From the NCBI GenBank assembly GCA_003132205.1, contig PKWY01000037.1, positions 1 to 61,335 of the forward strand: a stretch of 61,335 nt of DNA, in the 5' to 3' direction. Numbering within the stretch: position 1 is the stretch's first letter; each line of letters opens with the position of its first letter. Of this stretch, positions 24,141 through 33,300 are shown one piece after another. The position numbers and the translations under genes are program-made. Under the pieces are notes generated by a model. It was not told the DNA's origin. It ran no database searches and saw nothing but the letters and a program-made list of their open reading frames with translations. This stretch comes from Acidimicrobiaceae bacterium. GTDB lineage: Bacteria > Actinomycetota > Acidimicrobiia > Acidimicrobiales > RAAP-2.

Positions 24141-25483
24141 GGCGTATCTCCCGTCAGGACCTCGTCCATGTGGCCCTCGCCGGACTCCGAGAGCCTGATC
24201 TCTCTCTTTCGACGACGAGAAGGCACCAACCCCGCTGGGCGGAAGATCATCATGATCACGAGCAGCGCGCCCAAATACATGTAGAGGTCTGCCGGCTGAT
24301 AGCCCTGGGGCGGCGAGTGTAAGAGGAAGCTGTAGGCGGTCTGGATGATCAGGGCGCCGATGACCACTCCGGCGATCGAGCCCATGCCGCCGAAGATGAC
24401 CAGCACGAGGATGTTGATCGAGAACTGGAGCGTGAAACTCGAGGGGAAGATCTGATTGGACTGGCTAGCGGTCACGACTCCGGCGAAGCCGGCAGTCGAA
24501 GCGCCAATGGCGAACGCCATGACCTTGTACTTCAGAGGATTGATTCCCACAGACTCGGCGGCAACCTCGTCTTCTCGGATCGCGGTCCACGCCCGGCCCA
24601 CGCGGGAGTGCTCAAGCAGCGAGAACGCAACGAGGAAGATCACCACGAACGTCAACGTCAGGTAGTAGTACGGAACCGGTTTGAGTCCCCACACGTAATG
24701 GATCGGTCCCAGATGCAGCGAGGGGTGCGGAATCGGGTTCGAGCCCTGTGAGCCGCCAGTAATCCCGTAGAGGTTGTTGGCAAAGATCGTGATGATCTCT
24801 CCAAACCCCAACGTGACGATGGCCAGGTAGTCGCCCCGCAGTCGCAGGGTCGGCGCGCCCAGAATGATGCCGGCCAGCATCGCGATGCCGATGGCCATGG
24901 GAATGGCGAAGAAGGGATTGAAGTGGATGTGGAACGGAGGCGGCGTCGGGAGCGCACCGGTCACCCAGGCGGTGGTGTAAGCGCCAATTGCGTAGAACGC
25001 AACGAATCCGAGGTCCAGCAGACCAGCGAACCCGACGACCACGTTGAGTCCGATCGCCAAGAGTACGTAGACGGCGATCTGCTCAACCATTGCGGCCTGC
25101 CAGAAGGGATCAGTCTCGATGTGGGGCATCATGAACGCGAGCACCAGCAGTGCCAATCCAACACCCCATCGAACGGGACGGCGCTGGGAGGCCGCGCGTG
25201 GGGCCGCTAGCACCGAAGAGATGCCAGACCTTATCCGCGACCCCTTCCAGAGCAGCAACGTCCAGATTGCGAACATCAGGATCGCAACGAAGAAGAATAC
25301 GACCCACCGAGCCGTCCTAAAGAGTCCGAAGAACGACGACGCTTCAAGAAACGATTCGCGGATGCCTGCTGTGGGTGCCTCAGAATTTCCGGGGGGGCCG
25401 GTCATCAGTTCGAGAACCGCTATCGCTACGATGCTTATGCCAAGACGGCGGGCGTGAGGATTGCGCCAGAAAGACGCGATCAT
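24137..25483 (-). CDS. livM: Branched-chain amino-acid ABC transporter permease LivM
   Basis: A 448-residue integral membrane protein with about ten helices; the core GLNVVVGFAGLLDLGFVAFYAIGAYT and GGMGSIAGVVIGA are permease family motifs. It has about 110 extra N-terminal residues with two or three additional hydrophobic segments compared with short LivM proteins, and a charged tail after the last helix. It pairs with LivH to form the channel. Confidence 0.92.
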   Translation of the reverse strand: MIASFWRNPHARRLGISIVAIAVLELMTGPPGNSEAPTAGIRESFLEASSFFGLFRTARWVVFFFVAILMFAIWTLLLWKGSRIRSGISSVLAAPRAASQRRPVRWGVGLALLVLAFMMPHIETDPFWQAAMVEQIAVYVLLAIGLNVVVGFAGLLDLGFVAFYAIGAYTTAWVTGALPTPPPFHIHFNPFFAIPMAIGIAMLAGIILGAPTLRLRGDYLAIVTLGFGEIITIFANNLYGITGGSQGSNPIPHPSLHLGPIHYVWGLKPVPYYYLTLTFVVIFLVAFSLLEHSRVGRAWTAIREDEVAAESVGINPLKYKVMAFAIGASTAGFAGVVTASQSNQIFPSSFTLQFSINILVLVIFGGMGSIAGVVIGALIIQTAYSFLLHSPPQGYQPADLYMYLGALLVIMMIFRPAGLVPSRRRKREIRLSESGEGHMDEVLTGDTP

Positions 25484-26442
25484 GCCGCCCTCCCCAGACG
25501 CTCGCCCAAGATACCCGTGGGTCGGAAAAGCAAGACCGCGACCAAGATCCCAAACGCGACGACGTCGATGTACGCGGCCTGCACGAAGACCACCGAGAGG
25601 CTCTCCGCTACTCCGAGCAGCAGGCCACCGATCATCGCGCCTCGAAGGTTCCCGATGCCCCCGAGCACCGCGGCAGTGAACGCCTTCAGGGCGGGCACGA
25701 AGCCCATCGTGTAGACCACGCCCGTGCCGAGTCCGAAAAGAAAGCCCGCCGCGCCTCCCAAGGCGCCGCCCACAATGAACGTGAGCGCGATGGTCCGGTC
25801 AATGTTCACGCCCATGAGCGACGCCGTCTCCGCATCCTGAGCAACGGCACGAATGCTGCGACCCAGCTTGGTGGTCGCCACCACTCGGTCGAGCGAGAAC
25901 AGCATCACCACGCCCGCGATAAAGATCACGATGTAGTACAACTGCACGGTCGCGCCGAAGATCGTAAACACCGGGTGGTTGATGTACGGCTGGGGCATCG
26001 ACAACGAGTAACGGCCGAACTCCTTACCAGCGAGATTGAACAAGAAGTAGGAGGCCCCGATGGCGCTGATGAGATAGGCGAGCTTCGGCGCGTTTCGCCT
26101 TCGAAGCGGACGGTAGGCGACGCGCTCGAGCAAGGTTGCGACGAGCGCTCCCACCGTCCCGCCGACGACAATACCGAGGACGATGAGACCGACGGTCGCC
26201 ATACCGCTCGGTACTGACGATCCAATTAGTGCCTTCATCACGAAGTAGCCACCGAAGCCGCCCGACATGAAAATCTCGGAGTGGGCGAAGTTGATGAGAC
26301 GAAGCACGCCGTACACCAGGGTGTAACCAACCGCAATCATCCCGTAGAGGAAACCGTTGGCAACCCCTCCGACGAAAAGGCTCCAGAACTCCAGACGCAG
26401 GGTCGCGAGGTGACCCGTCAAATAGTGGCCGAAGGCGCCCAA
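25480..26442 (-). CDS. livH: Branched-chain amino-acid ABC transporter permease LivH
   Basis: About 320 residues with eight or so membrane helices; motifs GMIAVGYTLVYGVLRLINFAHSEIFM and GGIGNLRGAMIGG are typical of LivH/UrtB. The frame runs back to a TTG at 26484, but that codon lies in the livK terminator hairpin; a TTG at 26442 with AAAGGGG upstream is the better start. It overlaps livM by four bases. Confidence 0.9.
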   Translation of the reverse strand: MGAFGHYLTGHLATLRLEFWSLFVGGVANGFLYGMIAVGYTLVYGVLRLINFAHSEIFMSGGFGGYFVMKALIGSSVPSGMATVGLIVLGIVVGGTVGALVATLLERVAYRPLRRRNAPKLAYLISAIGASYFLFNLAGKEFGRYSLSMPQPYINHPVFTIFGATVQLYYIVIFIAGVVMLFSLDRVVATTKLGRSIRAVAQDAETASLMGVNIDRTIALTFIVGGALGGAAGFLFGLGTGVVYTMGFVPALKAFTAAVLGGIGNLRGAMIGGLLLGVAESLSVVFVQAAYIDVVAFGILVAVLLFRPTGILGERLGRAA

Positions 26443-26482
26443 TTCATCCCCTTTACGTTTGGGAAAGAGTGTAACCAAAAAC

Positions 26483-26515
26483 AAGGAGCCGGAGGCTAAA
26501 CGCCCCCGGCTCCTT
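26483..26515 (-). terminator. Rho-independent terminator/attenuator between livK and livH
   Basis: Arms AAGGAGCCGG (26483-26492) and CCGGCTCCTT (26506-26515) form a strong stem; on the minus strand it is followed by TTGTTTTTGG. Placed just after livK and before livH, it would make the binding protein more abundant than the membrane parts, with partial read-through. Confidence 0.85.
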
Positions 26516-26535
26516 GCGAATACTTTTTGAAGTGC

Positions 26536-27720
26536 TTACTCGAGGCCCAGCTGAACGATACTGCCGCTCTTGACCTGGTTCACGAAAATCGCCGAACCAG
26601 CGATGTTGCCATCACTCTGGAACTTGATCTTCTTCGTCATGCCCACATAGGTCAACTTGTGCAGCGCAGCAACAATACCGGGACGGGTCACCTTCTTGAG
26701 TGACTTAATGGCATTGATGATTGCGTTGGCAGCGTCGTACGACTCGGGCGCGTACGTGGCGTTCGCCGCACTGAAGTGCGAAAGCAACTTGTACGCACTG
26801 TTGAACTTCGCGTTGCTCGAGCTAGCGCAAGCGCAGGTGAGCAGTACACCATTGGCCGCTGAAGCAGGCGTGGTGCCCTGGATCAGAGCCGGCGAGAGCG
26901 CACCGTCACCCGACATCACGCTGCCGGTGTAACCAGCGGAGCTAAGCGCTCCGAGGAACAGACCGAGGTCGCAGTAGTAACCACCGTAGAACAACGCGGT
27001 GGCCTTGCTGGCAACAGCCTGCGTGGCAGCGGCCGAGTACTCGGTCGCCGATGCGGTGCCATTCTGGCACTGCGAAGTTCCTGGGACAGTTGCCGAGACC
27101 ACCGTGGCACCATCGGACTTCGCCTGCAGTGCAACGGCCTGAGCCAGACCCGAACCGTAGGACGTGCCGTCGTCCACGACGTAGACCGACTTCAGACCTT
27201 TGGACTTTACGAGGTAGTCAGCGTCAGCGGGACCCTGGACGCCGTCGTCGGCAACTACGCGGAAGAAGTTGTTCCAGCCGCTAGTTGCGAGCGAGACTCG
27301 CGTCGCCGAAGGGCTCACCGTCGCGATGTGCGCGGCGTGGTAGAACGGCTCAGCAGCAGCCGTGGCACCCGAGAACGCAGGTCCAACGATTGCCACGAGG
27401 TGCTTGTTCGCCACGGCGGCCTGAGCCTGCGTAGGCGAAATGGTGGGGTCACCCTGGTCGTCGTAGGTTGCAAGCTTCAACTTGAACGGCAACTTGCGGT
27501 TCGCGTTGGCCTGATTCACTGCCAACTGAACGGCAAAAACCATGTTCAGACCAAGCTGCTGGTTACCACCAGAAAGCGGGCCTTCATATCCAATGGTGTA
27601 CGTCGGCTTTGCCTTTGTCGCGGCACCTGACGCTGATGCGATACCGACAACCGGCACCGCCATCAACAGCAGGGCACTCGACGCGACTGCAGCCACTGTC
27701 TTGTTCAAACGAAGCTTCAT
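26536..27720 (-). CDS. livK: Branched-chain amino-acid-type periplasmic/lipid-side binding protein LivK
   Basis: A 394-residue secreted type I substrate-binding protein (Peripla_BP_6). The signal peptide covers about residues 1-33 (SALLLMAVPVVGIASASGAA); the mature part starts TYTIGYEGPLSGGNQQLG, followed by NPxxSPTQAQAAVANKHLVAIVGPAFSG and two Rossmann-like lobes. There is no lipobox Cys at the cleavage site, so anchoring is unclear. It captures an amino acid or amide for the liv importer. AGGAGG precedes the ATG. It is divergent from lexA. Confidence 0.9.
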   Translation of the reverse strand: MKLRLNKTVAAVASSALLLMAVPVVGIASASGAATKAKPTYTIGYEGPLSGGNQQLGLNMVFAVQLAVNQANANRKLPFKLKLATYDDQGDPTISPTQAQAAVANKHLVAIVGPAFSGATAAAEPFYHAAHIATVSPSATRVSLATSGWNNFFRVVADDGVQGPADADYLVKSKGLKSVYVVDDGTSYGSGLAQAVALQAKSDGATVVSATVPGTSQCQNGTASATEYSAAATQAVASKATALFYGGYYCDLGLFLGALSSAGYTGSVMSGDGALSPALIQGTTPASAANGVLLTCACASSSNAKFNSAYKLLSHFSAANATYAPESYDAANAIINAIKSLKKVTRPGIVAALHKLTYVGMTKKIKFQSDGNIAGSAIFVNQVKSGSIVQLGLE

Positions 27721-27882
27721 CAGCTCGTCCTCCTAAACTGTATTTTTCGAATCCCCTGCGATCTCCTCGGTACCGTCACGAAAACGTCACCCAGAAGCAA
27801 CAGAGACTGTTGAGACCGATTTGGTCTGTCTGGAAGAGTAGCAGCGAATAAGAATTGTCTAAGCCCACATTGTTACAACCGA

Positions 27883-27965
27883 TTGACAACTGGTTGCTCG
27901 TGAGTTGTTACGAACAGGTGTTTGATTTCTGGCCCGATCTGACTTATGCTACGAACAACTGTTCG
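27883..27965 (+). promoter_or_regulatory. lexA promoter region with two LexA boxes
   Basis: The boxes are CGAACAGGTGTTTG (27911-27924, one mismatch to the palindrome) and CGAACAACTGTTCG (27952-27965, perfect). TTGATT (27922-27927) and TATGCT (27945-27950) form a -35/-10 pair with a 17-base spacer between the boxes; a second candidate is TTGACA (27883-27888) with TGTTAC (27906-27911), also 17 bases apart. Either promoter would be blocked by LexA, the usual autoregulation. Confidence 0.88.
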
Positions 27966-27980
27966 TTCTTGGAGGACCTG

Positions 27981-28604
27981 ATGGCAGAAGTCTTAACCCC
28001 GATGCGTCGTCAAATCTTGGAGTTCATCATCACATGTCAGCGTGAGCGCAACTTTCCGCCCACCATCCGTGAGATCGGGGATCACGTTGGCCTTAAATCT
28101 CCAGCCACGGTTGCAAACCACATCGAAGTCTTGAAGAACGCGGGCTTCATCGAGAAGAACCCCCAACAGCCCCGTACCCTCACTGTTCGACTCGACGCCG
28201 AAAACCCTGTTCCGGACCAGCACATCCGCCATATCCCATTCGTTGGTGACGTCGCCGCCGGTACCGGAGTGCTCGCAGCGGAGAACAGCCACGAGCTCAT
28301 GTCGATCCCGGAGCAGTTTGCAGGCCGCGGCGACAGTTTCGTGCTTCAGGTCCGCGGCGACTCGATGATCGAGGCCGGCATCCTTCCCGGCGACTTCATC
28401 GTGGTGCAGCGTCAAAGCAATGCGAACACCGGCGAGATCGTGGTCGCGGGAATCAACGATGGCGAGGCAACCGTCAAGCGGTACTTCCCGCAAGGATCGA
28501 GGATTGTGCTGAAGCCTGAAAATAGCCAGCTCGAGCCTATGGAATTTGGCGCGAATGACGTCACCATCTACGGCAGGGTCATTTCGGTGCTTCGAAGCTA
28601 CTGA
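27981..28604 (+). CDS. lexA: SOS repressor LexA
   Basis: A 207-residue repressor-protease starting at ATG 27981 with GGAGG upstream; the frame is open to 27855, but that part contains the operators. The winged helix-turn-helix is PTIREIGDHVGLKSPATVANH; the self-cleavage site is A93-G94 in FVGDVAAGTG; the catalytic Ser/Lys pair is S128 (RGDSM) and K166 (ATVKRY). On DNA damage RecA filaments trigger cleavage, which should release its own gene and the LysM-nrdR-PIG-L-dinB unit. Confidence 0.96.
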   Translation: MAEVLTPMRRQILEFIITCQRERNFPPTIREIGDHVGLKSPATVANHIEVLKNAGFIEKNPQQPRTLTVRLDAENPVPDQHIRHIPFVGDVAAGTGVLAAENSHELMSIPEQFAGRGDSFVLQVRGDSMIEAGILPGDFIVVQRQSNANTGEIVVAGINDGEATVKRYFPQGSRIVLKPENSQLEPMEFGANDVTIYGRVISVLRSY

Positions 28605-29024
28605 TCACGACCATGCCCTCGTAGTCTTCCCGTGCCATTTCTCTTGTTCGCGAGCGACGTGTATCTGGTCGGTCTGGGTCTGACCGTAGCCTCGTTGTCT
28701 ACCCTTCCTCCCGCTTCGTCCCTACGAGGCAGTGGAACCGGTTCCAGCCGCCCACGTTCGTCAAATCGGATTCGCGGTGACTCCGGCGTGGGCGCTGCAG
28801 GGCATTGGTTCACTTTGGTGGGTCTTGAGCGAGCGCGATGTCTCGGTTTCGCTGGCCCACGGCTTCTTGGCGGTGAGCATCGCCCCAACAGCGATCGGAG
28901 CGATGCCGATTCCTCGTCGCCTCGATCGCCTGCACGACGACGATGACATCAATCAACTGGGGCGATGGCACTGACTTCGAACAGCCGCGTAGATTGGCCG
29001 CGCGGCCCTGGTCGCAACGCCCCT
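28605..29024. other. Region between lexA and dapE with one doubtful short gene
   Basis: About 420 bases between convergent lexA and dapE. Apart from the doubtful frame at 28732-28974 I see no RNA gene, strong hairpin or regulatory motif. Confidence 0.5.
28732..28974 (+). CDS. Doubtful 80-residue membrane-like protein, possibly a broken gene
   Basis: A GTG-started frame reading VEPVPAAHVRQIGFAVTPAW with a hydrophobic helix, WWVLSERDVSVSLAHG, a second helix and an Asp-rich end. Codon use looks coding and the frame is open back to a stop at 28687, so a longer N-terminus without a normal start, or a frameshifted gene with the preceding frame (from 28632), is possible. No family is recognised. 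Confidence 0.35.
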   Translation: MEPVPAAHVRQIGFAVTPAWALQGIGSLWWVLSERDVSVSLAHGFLAVSIAPTAIGAMPIPRRLDRLHDDDDINQLGRWH

Positions 29025-30074
29025 CTAGCCCAACCAGTTCGCCAGCGCGCCGGCGAACTTGTCCAGCTCTTGCAGTGTCACGAACTCGTCGCTGCGATGG
29101 GCGAGCATTGGGTCGCCCGCGCCAAAGTTGGTGGCGGCGATTCCGAGTTCACTGAAGGTCGCGACGTCGGTCCATCCGACCTTCCCCCGGGGTGACGCTC
29201 CCGAGATCTTCACCAGCTCGGCGATGTGCTTGTTGGACAGTTCCGGCTTCGCCGAAGACGCCCAATCACCGACGGTGACGACGTCGCCGTCCTCGAGAAG
29301 TCCGTCAAGGAACTGGACGAGTGACGACATCGCCTCATCGCGAGAACGGTCAGGGGCCACCCGATGGTTGAGCGTGCACGTGGCAAGGTCCGGCACCACG
29401 TTGGGAGCGATCCCCCCGCCCACATTGACGACCTGAAGTTGCTCGGTGAAGCTCACGCCGTCGACGACGACCGTGCGCGGTTTGTACGACGCGACTCTCG
29501 AGATCAACAGGCCCATGCGGTGGATGGCGTTCCGGCCCGTGAAAGGCCTCGCCGTGTGGGCCCTCGACCCCTTCAATTCGATCGCTACCCGCAACGTGCC
29601 CTGGCATCCGGCCTCGACGACCCCGCCCGTTGGCTCGCCCAGTACCGCCGCGTCGGCTTGCAAGAGATCAGGGCGCAGTTCGCCAATCTCCAAGAGACCC
29701 GACTCGCTACGCGAGATCTCCTCTCTCGCGTAGAAGACCCAGGTGACCTCGACCGGGCGAGGTGTCTCCTGGAGGGCCAGCTCCAGCATCACCGCGAGCG
29801 AACCCTTCATGTCGCACGCCCCGAGTCCGATCAACCGGTCGTCGACGATCGCGGCGGCGCCCGGGTCGCCGGGAACGGTGTCGAGATGCCCCGCCACCAG
29901 GAGCCGGGTCATGTGATGCCCGCAGGTCCGAGCAACGACGTTGTCGCCGATGCGCTCGACCTCAAGAAGCGGATTCGCGCGCAGGGTCGATTCGACGATT
30001 CCCGCGAGCCGTGCCTCGTGGCCGCTCACCGAGTGCACAGCTACGAGAGCGAGGACGTCGTCGAGTCGACTCAC
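29025..30074 (-). CDS. dapE: Succinyl-diaminopimelate desuccinylase
   Basis: A 349-residue M20-family metallohydrolase. Metal ligands and catalytic residues are visible: AGHLDTVPGD (H63, D65), GACDMKG (D88) and YAREEISRSESG (E118, E119), with a dimerisation domain about residues 165-280 and the late His in PMLAHRSDE. It removes succinate from N-succinyl-L,L-diaminopimelate in lysine and peptidoglycan precursor synthesis. The GTG start overlaps the dapD stop (GTGA). Confidence 0.92.
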   Translation of the reverse strand: MSRLDDVLALVAVHSVSGHEARLAGIVESTLRANPLLEVERIGDNVVARTCGHHMTRLLVAGHLDTVPGDPGAAAIVDDRLIGLGACDMKGSLAVMLELALQETPRPVEVTWVFYAREEISRSESGLLEIGELRPDLLQADAAVLGEPTGGVVEAGCQGTLRVAIELKGSRAHTARPFTGRNAIHRMGLLISRVASYKPRTVVVDGVSFTEQLQVVNVGGGIAPNVVPDLATCTLNHRVAPDRSRDEAMSSLVQFLDGLLEDGDVVTVGDWASSAKPELSNKHIAELVKISGASPRGKVGWTDVATFSELGIAATNFGAGDPMLAHRSDEFVTLQELDKFAGALANWLG

Positions 30075-30895
30075 GTCGAGACCCCGTGGTCGCGCAACAG
30101 GTCGTTGAGCGCGACCTTGTTGTGGAGCTCCCCCTCGTCCAATCGCTTGATGATCAGTACGCAGGGAAGGAAGAACTCGCCGCCCGGGTACTCGCGGCGT
30201 CGGCTCGCCGACACCGCCACGCAGTGGTCGGGAACATACCCGCGAGATACCTCCTCACCGGTCTGCGCATCGATGACGGGAATCGTGGGGTTGAGGATCG
30301 TGCCGGCGCCGAGGACCGATCCCTTGCCGACCCGCGCACCGTCGACGATCATGCAGCGGCTGCCGATGAAGGCGTCGTCCTCGATGATGACCGGCACGGC
30401 GTTGGCGGGCTCGAGCACTCCCCCGATGCCCACGCCTCCGGCGAGGTGGACGTTGGCGCCGATCTGGGCGCAACTGCCGACCGTCGCCCACGTGTCGACC
30501 ATGCTGCCCGGCCCCACCCACGCGCCGATGTTCACGTAGCTCGGCATGAGGATCACGCCCGGGCTCAGGTAACTGCCGCGGCGCGCCGACGCGCCGGGCA
30601 CCACCCGCACGCCGCGGCGCTCGTAGTCGGTCTTCAGTTCCAGCTTGTCGTAGTACTCGAATGGCCCGAGCTCGGTCTTCTCCATGCCCCGCAGGCGAAA
30701 CAGCAGGAGGATCGCCCTCTTCACCCACTCGTAGACGATGACGTCGCCGCTCAGGCCGATTTCCGCGACGCGAAGTTGTCCGTCGTCGAGTTTCGTGATC
30801 ACCAGCTCGACGTCGCGCCGCGCCTCGATGTTCTCGGGAGTCATATCGGAAATGTGTTCGAACCAGTGATTGATTCGCGTCTCTAGATCAGCCAT
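30071..30895 (-). CDS. dapD: Tetrahydrodipicolinate N-succinyltransferase
   Basis: A 274-residue enzyme with an N-terminal helical domain and a left-handed beta-helix built of hexapeptide repeats from about residue 110 (SYVNIGAWVGPGSMVDTWATVG, CAQIGANVHLAGGVGIGG). It transfers succinate from succinyl-CoA to tetrahydrodipicolinate, the committing step of the succinylase branch. It lies between dapC and dapE on one transcript. Confidence 0.95.
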   Translation of the reverse strand: MADLETRINHWFEHISDMTPENIEARRDVELVITKLDDGQLRVAEIGLSGDVIVYEWVKRAILLLFRLRGMEKTELGPFEYYDKLELKTDYERRGVRVVPGASARRGSYLSPGVILMPSYVNIGAWVGPGSMVDTWATVGSCAQIGANVHLAGGVGIGGVLEPANAVPVIIEDDAFIGSRCMIVDGARVGKGSVLGAGTILNPTIPVIDAQTGEEVSRGYVPDHCVAVSASRRREYPGGEFFLPCVLIIKRLDEGELHNKVALNDLLRDHGVST

Positions 30896-30916
30896 GCGAA
30901 CATCGTACTGGGGCAG

Positions 30917-32023
30917 TTACGTTGAACTCCTGAGCCTCGACGCCGCCAACTGCAGGCGGTCGTTGGACTGGACCCCCGCGATGCGCGCGAAGTTCATGCC
31001 GTCGTCGCCGTAGAGCTCGCCGGGACTCACGATGAGCCCCGACGCCTCGGCGAGCAGTGCCGCGAGCTCCCAGCCATCGAGCCCCTCCTTGTGGCACCAC
31101 AGGTAGAACGACCCGTCGGGCATCGGGGCAGCGATGCCGAGCGGCGAAAGGGCGTCGCTGAGCAGCTGCAGACGCGACCGGTAGGTCTCGCGCTGGCGCT
31201 CCACGTGTTCGTCGTCGCCGTACGCGACGGCGACCGCCGCCTGGACCGGACCGGGAACCATGAGCCCGGCGTGCTGGCGAACGAGGCGAAGGAACGCGAC
31301 AATCTGCGCGTCGCCCGCGTAGAAGCCGGCGCGCACCCCCGCGAGGTTCGACCGCTTGGAGATCGAGTGGACCGCGATCACGCCGTCGAGGCCGTGCTCG
31401 AGGATCGATCGCGGGCGACCGACCCAGGTGAACTCGGCGTAGCACTCGTCACTCGCCACGAGCACGCCGTGGGCGCGGCCCCACAAGGCCGCCTCTTCCA
31501 GATCGTCGAGCGCGCCCGTCGGATTCGACGGCGAGTTCGACCACAGCACGAGCGCGCGCTCGACGTCGGCGGGGTTGATGGACGTGAGGTCCAGTTGGCC
31601 GTTGACGACGCGAACCGGCACCGCTCGCAGCCCCGCGAGCGTGGCGCCCATGGCGTAGGTGGGATAGCTCACGGCGGGATAGAGCACGGTGTCGCGCTCG
31701 GGAAGGCGCAGGTGCAGATACTGCGCCAACGAAGCGACGAACTCCTTGGTTCCCACGCACGCCGCGACCTGATCAATGGCGATCGCCACCCCGAAGCGGC
31801 GCTCGATCCACGAAGCGGCAGCCGTTCGGTACTCGACGGATCCAATGGAGGGCGGATAGCCCCTGGCGCCGATCACGCGCGCCAGTTCCTCGAGGACGAT
31901 TCCCGGCGGAGCGTCGATCGGCGTGCCGATGGAGCAGTCGATGGGCCCGCCCTCGTGGTGTTGCGCCAGCTTCTTGAGGCCGTCGAGTCGCTCGTAGGGA
32001 TAAGGGGGCGGAACGAAACTCAC
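30917..32023 (-). CDS. dapC: N-succinyl-L,L-diaminopimelate aminotransferase
   Basis: About 368 residues, fold-type I PLP aminotransferase. The substrate-binding segment WSNSPSNPTG, the Asp/Tyr site ASDECYAEF and the PLP lysine in VHSISKRSNLAG are visible. Actinobacterial DapC proteins of this form act before DapE. The GTG at 32023 is preferred (GTGA overlap with the hflX stop, GGAGG upstream); ATG at 32038 is an alternative. Confidence 0.88.
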   Translation of the reverse strand: MSFVPPPYPYERLDGLKKLAQHHEGGPIDCSIGTPIDAPPGIVLEELARVIGARGYPPSIGSVEYRTAAASWIERRFGVAIAIDQVAACVGTKEFVASLAQYLHLRLPERDTVLYPAVSYPTYAMGATLAGLRAVPVRVVNGQLDLTSINPADVERALVLWSNSPSNPTGALDDLEEAALWGRAHGVLVASDECYAEFTWVGRPRSILEHGLDGVIAVHSISKRSNLAGVRAGFYAGDAQIVAFLRLVRQHAGLMVPGPVQAAVAVAYGDDEHVERQRETYRSRLQLLSDALSPLGIAAPMPDGSFYLWCHKEGLDGWELAALLAEASGLIVSPGELYGDDGMNFARIAGVQSNDRLQLAASRLRSST

Positions 32024-33300
32024 GTGACGACCCTCCATTCACTGAACTTTGCGACGCCGACCGGATCCAGCACGACGCGAAGGGCCACGTAGTCGTCGGT
32101 GATGGTCGTGTCGATGACCTCGCCCTCGCGATGCGCCGCCGCTACGAGGTCGCCCCGGTCGAGGGGCAGGTGCAGGGTCACGACGCGGTCGTTGGTGCGC
32201 AGGCGGTCGCCGATCGTCCCGATGAGCTCGTCCAGGTTCTCGCCGGTCAACGCCGACACCCAGACGCTGCCCGGGTACAGCTTGGAGAGGTCTCGGGCCC
32301 GGGATCCTGGAACGTCGGCCTTGTTGAACACCAGCAGCTCGGGGACCTCGTCAGCATCGATTTCGTGGAGCACTTCTCGCACCGCGGCAATCTGCAGCTC
32401 GGCGTCATCACTGGCCCCGTCAACGACGTGCACCAAGAGGTCGGCCAACTGCACCGACTTCAGCGTGCTCATGAAGGCCTCGATGAGGTCGTGGGGCAGG
32501 TTCGAGATGAATCCCACGGTGTCGGTGATCAGGATGGTCTCTCCGCCGGGAAGTTGCCGCTGTCGGGTGCGCGGGTCGAGCGTGACGAAGAGCCGGTTCT
32601 CGGTCTCGACGTTGGCGTCGGTGACGGCGTTCAGCAGGGAAGACTTGCCGGCGTTGGTGTAACCAACGAGGGTCACCTCGCGGTGGCGGCCCCGGGCGCG
32701 TCCCTGTCGCTGGACGCCCCTGGTCCGGTCGATCTGTTTGAGTTCCTTCTGGATGTGGTGGATCCGGTTCACGAGGCGACGACGGTCGGTCTCGAGCTGG
32801 GTCTCGCCCGGCCCCCTGGTCCCGATGCCGCCGGCCTGCTGGGACAGCGACCCGCCGGCGCGACGAAGGCGAGGCAGGCGGTATCGCAGCAGGGCGAGCT
32901 CCACCTGGGCCTTGCCTTCGGGGGTGCGGGCGTTCTGCGCGAAGATGTCGAGGATCACCGCGGTGCGGTCGATGGCCGTCCGGCCCAGGATCTTCTCGAG
33001 GTTTCGTTGCTGCGCGGGAGAGAGGTTGTGCTCGAAGACGACGGTGTCCGAGTCGACCGCGAGGCAAATCTCGCGAAGTTCCTGCACCTTGCCCGACCCG
33101 AGGAAGGTGGCGGGGTCGGGAGCGTCCCGGCGCTGGATCACGCGCGCCACGACGTCGGCGCCGGCGGTGTCGACAAGCAACGCCAGTTCGTCGAGCTGAT
33201 GGTCGAGCTCCTCGGGCGTGACCCCGGGGAACAGCACTCCGACGAGGACGATCTTCTCGCGGAACGTGCGATCAATGAGGGTGTTCGGGATGTAGGTCAA
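32020..33300 (-). CDS. hflX: Ribosome-associated GTPase HflX
   Basis: A 426-residue GTPase. The N-terminal HflX domain contains NTLIDRTFREKIVLVGV and the helical GGSLSQQAGGIGTRGPGETQLE segment; the G domain has G1 GYTNAGKSSLL, G3 DTVGFISNLP and G4 NKAD. HflX splits stalled 70S ribosomes. The start is taken as TTG at 33300, overlapping the dapF stop (TTGA). The frame stays open to 33612, but that part is the antiparallel-frame shadow of dapF and is rich in Arg. Confidence 0.92.
   Translation of the reverse strand: MTYIPNTLIDRTFREKIVLVGVLFPGVTPEELDHQLDELALLVDTAGADVVARVIQRRDAPDPATFLGSGKVQELREICLAVDSDTVVFEHNLSPAQQRNLEKILGRTAIDRTAVILDIFAQNARTPEGKAQVELALLRYRLPRLRRAGGSLSQQAGGIGTRGPGETQLETDRRRLVNRIHHIQKELKQIDRTRGVQRQGRARGRHREVTLVGYTNAGKSSLLNAVTDANVETENRLFVTLDPRTRQRQLPGGETILITDTVGFISNLPHDLIEAFMSTLKSVQLADLLVHVVDGASDDAELQIAAVREVLHEIDADEVPELLVFNKADVPGSRARDLSKLYPGSVWVSALTGENLDELIGTIGDRLRTNDRVVTLHLPLDRGDLVAAAHREGEVIDTTITDDYVALRVVLDPVGVAKFSEWRVVT

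Noticed and set aside
27855..27980. 42-residue N-terminal extension of LexA
   Set aside because: It contains the promoter and both LexA boxes; the ATG at 27981 has GGAGG and matches the LexA N-terminus.
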